DNA of 64,000 nt, taken from Tetragonia tetragonoides. Lineage: Eukaryota; Streptophyta; Magnoliopsida; Caryophyllales; Aizoaceae. The translations under genes and the position numbers were made by a program. Under the pieces are notes generated by a model. It was given only the letters and a program-made list of their open reading frames with translations, was not told the origin of the DNA and made no database searches. The stretch spans positions 45,833,336 through 45,897,335 of the forward strand of contig CM076146.1 in assembly GCA_038025085.1 (NCBI GenBank), written 5' to 3'. This document shows positions 55,880 through 64,000 of the stretch, piece by piece; within the stretch, counting starts at the first letter, position 1; each line of letters starts with the position of its first letter.

Positions 55880-56700
55880 AAGACTGTATTGCATACTGGC
55901 TGAGTAAATACAGTGATTATTAGTGCATAAGTCTAAACTGCCTGAGTAATCATTTAAACTGAGCTCCATACTGAGTACTTCTTCCATCACAAATAAATGT
56001 TGACATTGTTGTTTTGGCACATGATTTAATAATGCGAATGGAGTATATAAAAGGCTGAGCATTAAAGTACTCCGTATGACCGTATAGTATACTCTACTGT
56101 GCATGCCCAAGCCCAAAGCCGATGAAGTCACAGCCCGAGTGAGGAGCCCATGTGTTTAGTCTAAGCCCAAGAGCTGCTTGAATTCAGCCTTTTGACCCAC
56201 TACAGAAACCAAGTCAAAAGCAGCAACAAAGACAATAATGCCCCATGTGAATCCAGTCATTGCTACTCCATAATCAAAATGTTTGTTAATGAATTTTTAC
56301 TATTGATATAAACTCATTATTGTAAGTTGTTTAATACTCCGTAGATGTCAATCATCAATAGTGGTAAGAAACCGATCAACTCAAACAAAGTGATTGTATA
56401 TATACGGCTAGTTTTGTGCGGACTTAGTCCACCGTGTATTAAGTATATTTGAGGGGTGGCTGCAGGTAAAGTAGGGGATGGCTCCACTATTAGAAGAGTG
56501 GCTTCAGGTGAAGTATGGGGTGATATTTAGACAATTGGTCCACCATGAACTAAGTCCACACAAGTTGAACTACGTTGAGCGTTGGTTTGGGCGCATACTT
56601 TGTTGTAACTAGTTGGCTGATCCATTTTGGAAAATTGTGCTCGCCAAGTTGTGTCATTGCCAAGCTTACCGAGCTCAACCCAAATCGAAAAATAACAAAT
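55880..56700. repeat. Segmental duplicate A'
   Basis: Partner of A at 47,700-51,420; it lacks the hAT-like, Mutator-like and SINE insertions and so shows the empty sites. Confidence 0.8.
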
Positions 56701-57234
56701 ATAAGTATACTACTTCTAGCAAATATAAATAACATGTCTTGTGTGTACTTAGTCCATCGTGGATCAAGAAAATACTAGTGCAAATATTTAGAAATATAAA
56801 GGATATTTTTTAAAAATTTTAATCTATTATTAGTCTAACATGGACTAAAATCCACACAAGTTTTTATAAAAGATAAAAAATCGAATGAATTAAGATGTGG
56901 AGTAAGATTTAATGGTCAGAATTACAGTAAGTTCTTTCAATCATGAAGTTGAGTAGCTAAGGCCCTAAGGGCTCAAATCCTATTAACCTTTGTGTCTTAT
57001 CAGAAACAAAACAAATATAAAATCAAACCAGCTCAAATAACATAGGTCGAACGGCCAAAACAATGACTAGCTGGCCCTTGTGGGTATTAACTAAATCAAT
57101 TTACAATCCAATCACGTGCAACTATTGGGGTAATTTTGGGGTTAGCTAGTTTCCTTCTTTACTCAACATGATTCCGCTCCTTAATAATATGGCAAATATA
57201 TCATTGCCTTGGTGTTCCAACTATTCAAACACTA
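56701..57234. other. Intergenic, no gene recognised
   Basis: AT-rich. Around 56,945-57,010 'ggctcaaatcctattaacc' with a downstream A-rich run resembles a decayed SINE. No frame of note. Confidence 0.4.
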
Positions 57235-57261
57235 CTAGGAGATTATCCGTGCTACGTACGG
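57235..57261 (-). mobile_element. Helitron 3' terminus, minus orientation
   Basis: Read on the minus strand: hairpin 'ccgtacgtagcacgg', 8 bases, then 'ctag' and a host T. This is a textbook Helitron end. The body lies to the right; its 5' end was not identified. Confidence 0.65.
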
Positions 57262-57404
57262 ACTATCTTTTTATTACTATATTTTTAAGTTTTAATATGC
57301 TTAGATAATATTTTTTTAATACTACAAATATATTTTTGAATGAAAATGGTGATGATCAAAATGTTATATATATCCTAAGTAATTGCCGTATCTCCAAAAA
57401 TATA

Positions 57405-57600
57405 CTCCTTCCGTTTCATATTATATGCATATTTTGACTTGGCACATAGATTAAGAAACTCTTAAATCCATAAAAATTGGTGGTAAATTGACTATATAAC
57501 CTTAGTATTAATTTCCAGAGATGAGAAATGGTAGGTGAAATTATCATGAAAAAGAAAGGGTAAATGGGAAGAACAACAATAAATACTTCTTGAAAATTTA
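57405..57600. mobile_element. Truncated MITE with 'ctccttccgt' end
   Basis: 'tactccttccgtttcatatt' is a typical Stowaway-family left end with TA target; the right end is not found before the Helitron. Confidence 0.4.
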
Positions 57601-57605
57601 AATGC

Positions 57606-57643
<38 letters not shown>

Positions 57644-58268
57644 TGGATGTGCACAATTGCTTGATGGACAAGTGGACATTCACATAAGCAAGACACATCC
57701 ACATAACTTGCCATGCCATCTTTATTTAACATGCATGAACCTACATTAATACATATTTTCTTTTATTAAATAATATTTTCTCTACAAAAGTCAAGTACAT
57801 GTATCTTACAAATACATTTTATTAATTTTTTTTATAATAATACATGCATTTAATAATCACGAAAATAATTTTACTGCATCCATTTGATACTTAAGGCATC
57901 CTCTTTTTTGGACTGGATACAGTAGAAAACTGCAGTAAAATTAAATAATAGTAGTAGTGGTGATGGTCTTTTGGACCGGGAATATAAGTAAATTGCAACA
58001 AAAAATAATAAAAAAATTTGGCTATACAAAACCATTTGGTTTATATCATGACTAACAACGAATGAGATATTGTATATTTTTGGTGTTTTGCCCTAAAATT
58101 GGTGTAATGTGGTAGGTTTGTGCATATTAAGGGATCGAGAGGTTCATAGAAAAGTATTTTTGTATCCATGTATGACATATGTCAAAGGTGTCTTGGAAGT
58201 TTATACCAATAAAGATATTTTATTTAGTATTAACACACAAACCGTGCATCGCACGGGAATATAACTAA
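57600..58268 (+). mobile_element. Non-autonomous Helitron copy 1
   Basis: Ends with hairpin 'ccgtgcatcgcacgg' (58,242-58,256) and 'ctaa' at 58,265. It shares 'cacataagcaag', 'aacatgcatgaacctacatt' and 'ggactggata..gaaaactgcag'-like blocks with copy 2. The left limit falls in a (ta)n run and is approximate. Confidence 0.65.
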
Positions 58269-58319
58269 AGTGATTCGATAGGGTGATTTTATACAAGTTT
58301 TTGTGATAATTTATAATTA

Positions 58320-58905
58320 TCTATTCTATATATATATATGGGTATCCACATAAGCAAGGCATTCAACATTGATTGACACATCATCATAAATAAAATGCAT
58401 GAATCTACATTATTAATGTTAAATACATTACTTTAAATTTATAATGATACATGCATATAATAATCAAAATATGTATATTTTGCTATTAATGTCATCTTTT
58501 TTTTTTTTTTTTTGTGCGGATGCATGCATGTTTTAACACTATTCAAGCCAAAGTGTACATCGTCACTATTTTAATTTTTGCATTATTTGTTCTACAGTAT
58601 TATATATTGTAGAAATGATATGTGTATTAGCTTCGAAGGACGGGTATACATAATTGCTAACTAATTAAACATAATTTTATTGCTTCCATTTTCTAGGTAT
58701 TTTTTTTTGACTGGATATTGGAATAAACTGCAGCAAAACGTAGACGTTTGGCCAAACCATGATTAACTATATGAGATATTTAAAAATTTAGTATTCTACC
58801 CTACAATTGATGCAATGATTTAGGTTTGTACCATGTATATTAAGAAAAAGGTTTATAAAAGAGGATTTTTGTATCCAACCGTACATCGCACGGGAATGTA
58901 ACTAG
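58320..58905 (+). mobile_element. Non-autonomous Helitron copy 2, both ends visible
   Basis: 5' end 'a|tctattctatatatatat' at 58,320; 3' hairpin 'ccgtacatcgcacgg' (58,880-58,894), 7 bases, then 'ctag|t' (58,902-58,905). Insertion between A and T, TC start and CTAG end meet the Helitron rules. Length is 586 bp with no replicase or helicase. Confidence 0.8.
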
Positions 58906-59171
58906 TTGTAAAACAAAATTGAATTAAAAAAGAAGCCTTATATTGTGAATTCACGGAGAGTTATATCACTGATCTGACAAAATAAGGAAATAATAATATC
59001 TATTACTGATCACATAACTTGTCATTGTACCTTAAATATATAACTTAACAAATAGTCACTCTAAATGTGACCTTACTTGCCACTTTCTTTGATAGGTTAT
59101 ATTCTTGAAAATTTTAGTCACTGGTGATCAAAATGGTGATTATACCCTCAATCGATTTGATCCGATCTGAT

Positions 59172-60396
59172 TGTCCTTTAATATCACGTGTTTCGCTAAT
59201 TAGAATTTGAAAGTTGAAAGTCGAAAGTCTAACCTTCTTTCGAATGGAAATAAAAAATTATTCCAAAGAGATCATTAGAGCTTGACATCTTGTGAACATA
59301 CCAATGGTGTAGATTGTCTAGCATTTCATCTTGCTTATACAATGACTTCCATTACTTTGGGGCCTGAGTTGTAACTCAATACATGTTGCATGATTTTTTG
59401 TACTTACTCCACTATTCTCGTGCCTTTGTGGTTGTGGACTGTGGTATCAAATGTTAAATGGTCAAAAAGCATCTAAGCAGAATTTTAATAATGAGAATAA
59501 ATTTTTTTAAATGGTCTAGTTTGCTATATTGTATACTCTGCATTGTCTTAAATTCTAATTAACTGAACAACCTAAATTAAACATGTAAGTAAAAATGAAA
59601 GAAAGCTAAGGCTGATCCTATTAACTTAGAAGGCCCACTTTGCTATCGAAACACAAGTTGTGCTCAACTAATTATCGTTTACCGGTAGTTATATAAATTA
59701 GCAAAGTTGTTGCTAATGTGAGAAAATGTGTTTAAAGTTATTTTGTATATTGTATGTATAAATAGTATTAGATAAATTGGTAAGCAATCGAGATACATAG
59801 AGTGATAGGGAATTAAAAAAAAATGTAGGTGGTTCGGTTCAATGAGGTTACATTTTTAACTTAATATACTAATATGTAATGTAAAATATTGCCAAATAGT
59901 GTTAACAAAATAAAAACATTTTCGAGTTCATGATTGGTTCGGTTTTGTTCGGATTTGGTTCGGGTCAACAAATTTCGGTTATATTCCGTTTAGTATATGA
60001 ATCGGTTCGGGTTCGGGTTTGGTTCGGTTCAGATTCGGTTTGCAGAAATTCGGTTAATTTTCTGTTTGGATTGGTTTCGATTTTTCGGTTCGATTCGGTT
60101 TCGGGTCGGGTTAAAATCGGATATGAGTCATTGTCGGGTCTGCTAATCCCGGGTCGGTTACAATTCGGCTCGGGTTATTTTCGGGTTTCGATTCAACTTC
60201 GGATGTCACTATTCGGATTGAATCGGGTCTCGGATAGGGTATTTCGGGTCGGGTTGGTGGGTCCGGGTCAGCTTTGCCAGGTCTACTTATACCCATCATC
60301 TCTAATGGTCAGTGTAATGTCCCTTAATTTGTGTTTCGTTAATTAGAATTTGAAAGTTAAAAGTCTAACCTCCTTTCGAATGAGAATAAAAAAATT
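59172..60396. repeat. Direct repeats flanking a TCGG-rich segment
   Basis: 59,172-59,262 and 60,318-60,396 share 'ttagaatttgaaagtt' and 'agtctaacct.ctttcgaatg'. Between them at 59,930-60,290 is low-complexity 'ggttcgggtttggttcgg' DNA like the interior of hAT MITEs in this window. Confidence 0.6.
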
Positions 60397-61387
60397 ACGA
60401 TGACTCACCATCTCAAAACAAAATTTCAAAATTAATTTATCAAGATATGATACTTGTAGTTACGTACATCTATCTTCACAGATATTTATTATCTCCACCT
60501 AATTTGAATTTTTTTTTATTTTTATTTTTGAATGCAAATAGGATTTATTATAAAAAAACTAATAGTCAAATCTTAGCATTCTTACAATACCTAATTAGTT
60601 AGCAATTGAAAACATTAAAGTTGTACATTAATCCCATTTCAGATGGCACAAAATAAGAAATATAAACATACTATAGGAATTATGGTACGATATTTATTTA
60701 TGACAACTCATTACTCTCCATAACAAAAAAAAAAAAAAAAAAAAAACCAATCATTACATGACACTTACCACATTACCTGCGATCTTACAAATTTATTTAT
60801 TTTATTTTGAAGTAATTTTCATTTCCAATCCCATGAAGTAGCAGTTATAGTTATTTGGGTGGCGTACCCAAGTTATATTATTTTATAATTTTAAATAGTA
60901 TGCTAATAAATATAAAACTCATAAAACTAATGCACTTATATCATTATTGATATATTATTATTTTTATATTATTAACTACATAGTATATAACTTATGACAA
61001 ATATATTAATCAAAGCAATTAACACTCCATATTGATTACTCTAATTGATGTTTAATAATTAATATTAATCCATATCACCTCTTAATAAAGGAAAAAATAT
61101 TTAATTAATTACTTGGGTATAAGTCAATAGGAGGTTGACACTTGTCACCTCACCAGCGCTTATACCCAAAAATCTATATATATATTAGATAGATAGATTA
61201 GATATTAGATAGATTGTACGTATTTCATTACATTACTTTCTCGTATGTTCTTTTTTACTGACCTGAGTTGAACACTCCAGTATTCCACTAAGTAAATTCC
61301 ATTGAACAGAGCTAAACTAAATTGACGTGAACTGAACTTCACTAAACTGAATAGCAATATGTGAGAGAAAAAGTAGATTAATGAATA
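60397..61387. other. AT-rich stretch, no gene recognised
   Basis: Very AT-rich, with an A run of about 24 at 60,724 and an inverted pair 'gggtataag' / 'cttataccc' at 61,118 and 61,160. Confidence 0.5.
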
Positions 61388-61549
61388 CCCAAGAGGTGTT
61401 GTCTCACTGGTAAACTTGTACACCAGGTCATGGGTTCAAACCTCCTGGGGAACACCTACACGAATTAATTCGTGAAATACCCCGAGCCCGTGCGTTAGGA
61501 GGTGTCCTTTAGCCACGTCCAGTTCCTCTTTGTCAAACCAAAAAAAAAG
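61388..61549 (+). mobile_element. tRNA-derived SINE
   Basis: 'gtctcactggta' (A box-like) and 'gggttcaaacc' (61,432-61,442, an almost consensus B box) lie about 30 bp apart, as in tRNA-derived promoters. The 3' part reads 'ccgagcccgtgcgttagg' and ends in an A-rich tail. Confidence 0.55.
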
Positions 61550-62066
61550 TAGATTAATGAATTGATAATCACTAAACTGAATTGAACTCTACCGAACTGA
61601 ACTAGGTAAACAGATTCTAAAATAAGCAGAGAAGAACACACACAGAGTTTATGATTTTTATGATCTAGTTTTCTTACCATGCATGTTTGGTTTACAAACA
61701 TTGACTGAATTATAGTATATTGCTTCTACGCATCAAAGAGCGACAAATGCAGTCCCATCCATTCCCCGTTCTGGTAATGTGTCTCTGGATCTCGGCAATA
61801 AAAATCGCACCGCAATCGCATTCATCCAAATTAACACTCTTATCTCCCAATTGTCCATATCTCTTCTTTCCATAGTATACACTGTAGACTTGTCTAGGAC
61901 AGTAGGACTAGGAGTACTGTGTAGATTGGGATTTTGGACACACACAATAAAGTAAGTGTGTCCATTGACTAATTGGGGAAAAAAATAAAAAATTTCATTT
62001 GATTTCTATCTATTTCTTGGGAATCTCACTTGATACGGTTATTTTATTTTTAGGATTTTTTTTTTG

Positions 62067-62532
62067 CTAAAAACACCTCTAAAAAATTTAAATGAGTAGA
62101 AAAACACCCTAATAATTTTTTTTTTGAAAGAACACCCCAATACCGCAAAAACGTCCTGCCGCTACTAGGACACCCAAAGCTAATCTTCATGCTGGTTTTC
62201 GTTCACTTTTTGTTTGGTTTGCCCATAATACCCTCACGCTTATCTCACATGCTCATTTAATTTCACACCCACCCAATCACCCATAACCCTCCCAATTTCC
62301 TATCATTTACCCTCTCACTTAAGTTCTAACTTTCTTTCCATTAAGAATTGCAGACGTGAGATAAGCGTGAGGGTATTATGGGCAAACTCAGCCAAAAATG
62401 AACGGAAACTACCATGAAAATCAGCTTGGGGTGTCCTGACAGGGCATTTTTGCGATATTAAGATATTCGTTAAAAAAAACGTTTATTAGGATATTTTTTC
62501 ACTCACTTAAATTTTTTTAGTAGTGTTTTTAG
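62067..62532. mobile_element. Foldback MITE immediately upstream of cystatin gene 2
   Basis: Ends 'ctaaaaacacctctaaaaaa' and its near-complement 'ttttttagtagtgtttttag'. The inner arms are almost perfect: 'gcccataataccctcacgct' (from 62,221) pairs with 'agcgtgagggtattatgggc' (to 62,383). Arms are about 180 bp, spacer about 107 bp. It ends 64 bp before the cystatin TATA box. Confidence 0.85.
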
Positions 62533-62595
62533 AAAAAAATCCTTATTTTTATTGTCTTTACAAGTGTCCTTGACCTTTACCGCGTTTCCATTTCC

Positions 62596-62603
62596 TATAT
62601 AAA
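62596..62603 (+). promoter_or_regulatory. TATA box of cystatin gene 2
   Basis: 'tatataaa' 117 bp before the start codon; it allows a leader of about 85 nt. Confidence 0.7.
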
Positions 62604-62719
62604 TTGATTGATCCCTCACACCATTCATTATCCCACCAATCAATTTCATTTCAATTCAATTCCCCAATTCCAACTTTCACCAACCGTTCTGTTCTAATTT
62701 TCTCTCTCCTCTAAACACA

Positions 62720-63073
62720 ATGTCTACCACCCGCACCCTCCTCCTGATTTTCTCTCTCCTCGCCGTAGCCACCGCCGTGTCAGCCTCCTTGGGCCGCGGG
62801 GGCCGAGTGGGTGGGTACAAGCCTATCAAGGATATCAACGACCCGCACGTGGTGGAGATCGCTAAGTACGCCGTGACAGAACACAACAACAAGGAAGGGG
62901 CCCACCTTCAATTCGTTAAAACCGTCAAGGGTGAGTCGCAGGTTGTTGCCGGAACAAATTACCGTCTTGAAATCTCTGCTAAAGATGGTAACGATGTGAA
63001 GAGTTATCAGGCTGTTGTTTATGAGAAGCCATGGGAACATTACAGGAAACTTGAATCCTTCAAGCCTTTGTAA
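62720..63073 (+). CDS. Secreted phytocystatin (cysteine protease inhibitor) 2
   Basis: Intronless, 117 residues, with signal peptide ('LLLIFSLLAVATAVSA'). Cystatin marks: Gly pair in 'VGGYKPI', helix motif 'VEIAKYAVTEHNN', inhibitory loop 'QVVAG' and Trp loop 'EKPWEHY'. All contacts for papain-like proteases are present and there are no mature-domain cysteines. The coding sequence is markedly richer in GC in its first half than its surroundings. Compared with copy 1 it has 'NNKEGAHLQFVKTV' between helix and loop and lacks the longer insert before the Trp loop. The two genes share orientation and design and probably come from a duplication older than the A/B duplications between them. Expected in the apoplast, ER or vacuole. 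Confidence 0.94.
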   Translation: MSTTRTLLLIFSLLAVATAVSASLGRGGRVGGYKPIKDINDPHVVEIAKYAVTEHNNKEGAHLQFVKTVKGESQVVAGTNYRLEISAKDGNDVKSYQAVVYEKPWEHYRKLESFKPL

Positions 63074-63719
63074 ACAAAACAATCTACTAGTACTAGCTAT
63101 TTATAATGTCAGAAAATACGTGGGTTTAATTTTAGTTTGATGCATATGTAATAATAAAGTGTGGATTTTAATCTCTATTAGCACATTTGTTAAGGGTGAT
63201 TTTACTTTTTTATTTAGTTGTTTTGTGATTTGAGTTTTAAATGGTAAATTCTCGTTTTTCATCTCTATCAGCCAATTTGAACTTGATTTTTCTTAATGCT
63301 TGTTGAATTAAAGATTGCAGCTTGAGAATGAGAATAGAGCCCCAGTTTTGTGATTTGGGTCTTTGTGGGGCAAATTGTGAAATGGATGTGCCGTACCGTG
63401 TGGGAGGGATTTGAGAAATTTCTACGACAGGAGGAATCAATGAATAGATTGATTCTTTTGTAGAGAGAGAGAAAACGCTTATTCTCACCTTTTCTGGGAC
63501 TATTTGCAAAATTGCATTGCACTTTGCACCCCATTATCCTCATTTAATAATTGAGTTAATCAAATGAGCAATAAGTGGAAAGAGTAGCACATTTTAAAGT
63601 AACATATCCAATCTTCGTTTTTTTTTTTTTTGGATCACTTACCATTTATCTTTTGATAATTCAGGTTAATCCAGGTTAATGAATACCCAAAGCTTTGCAA
63701 GATTGAATATGTTGTACTT
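63074..63719. other. Cystatin 2 3' region, no further gene
   Basis: Contains likely 3' UTR ('aataataaag' near 63,150 may serve as a polyadenylation signal), then non-coding DNA with a T run at 63,620. Confidence 0.45.
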
Positions 63720-64000
63720 TATTAAATCTTCAACGGGCTTATTGTCTGCAAGCCCGCATGTGAAGGAGAGTAGATTGCACACAAGTTCAGTGGAGTTCCA
63801 TCCTAAAATCAATTGATATTAGGAGGACTAACTCACTAATTTATATACAATCCAACTCTCTCCAACTCTTCCAATGTGGGATAAACACTACTGGGCCTTC
63901 TTGACTCCACACAGTAAATCAAATCCTCCTCCAATTACTTGATTAATGAGCCCCCTCATGTGGCAAACAATGGGTCAGAATCCCCCTCATGTGGCAAATA
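63720..64000 (-). mobile_element. Probable LTR fragment running off the window edge
   Basis: On the minus strand 'tatcccacattggaagagtt' is followed by 'tatataaat' and 'agttagtcctcctaat', a layout common in plant Copia-type LTR promoters. 'cccctcatgtggcaaa' is repeated at 63,952 and 63,982. The element continues past the edge, so this is not confirmed. Confidence 0.45.

Noticed and set aside
59930..60346. 138-codon frame with 'GSG'/'FGSDSV' words
   Set aside because: Low-complexity TTCGG repeat; stop-free by composition.
61100..61200. Inverted pair 'gggtataag'/'cttataccc' with 'atctatatatatattag' as a further Helitron
   Set aside because: No CTRR end with a hairpin was found in the right position.
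1..64000. tRNA or rRNA genes
   Set aside because: Only SINE-type box B sequences were seen; none folds into a full tRNA cloverleaf by eye, and no rRNA was recognised.

Overview
The window looks like nuclear DNA of a flowering plant, most likely a eudicot. It has AT-rich intergenic DNA, intron-split genes with GT-AG junctions, plant-specific families (F-box with F-box-associated domain, phytocystatins, tonoplast dicarboxylate transporter, a fused riboflavin kinase/FMN phosphatase) and many non-autonomous transposons. No marker here fixes the species. All gene models were read by eye from splice signals and reading frame; no similarity search was run.

Layout. 140-4,075: GC-rich tandem satellite with a unit near 305 bp and signs of a five-unit higher-order period. 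4,638-4,665: Helitron-like 3' end. 4,860-12,940 (minus): partial gene for a WRAP53/TCAB1-type WD40 protein, ten exons visible; its last exons are not seen. 14,109-19,905 (minus): complete ten-exon FHY gene (HAD phosphatase plus riboflavin kinase). 22.8-25.2 kb: degenerate Harbinger-like segment between 65-bp direct repeats. 25.6-39.3 kb: three minus-strand F-box-family genes or relics, a proline-rich secreted protein gene split by a solo LTR, and a kelch-like pseudogene split by a 2-kb inverted-dimer LTR element. 42,005-46,120 (plus): complete six-exon tonoplast dicarboxylate transporter. 46,828-47,214 and 62,720-63,073 (plus): two secreted phytocystatins.

The 15 kb between the cystatins is a mosaic of segmental duplications (A 47.7-51.4 / A' 55.9-56.7; B 51.4-52.5 / B' 53.8-54.25). 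Comparing the copies gives natural empty sites for a SINE, two hAT-like elements and a Mutator-like element, two of the hosts carrying further nested hAT MITEs. A single cysteine-rich double-knottin gene (54,748-55,159) lies there and carries an apparent one-base frameshift. Helitron ends cluster at 57.2-58.9 kb.

The intact functions (telomerase/Cajal-body RNP biogenesis, flavin nucleotide turnover, vacuolar malate transport, cysteine protease inhibition) are ordinary and do not form one pathway. The main interest is the transposon archaeology, several precisely datable gene disruptions, and the small-peptide and cystatin area. I found no convincing wholly new multi-gene system.
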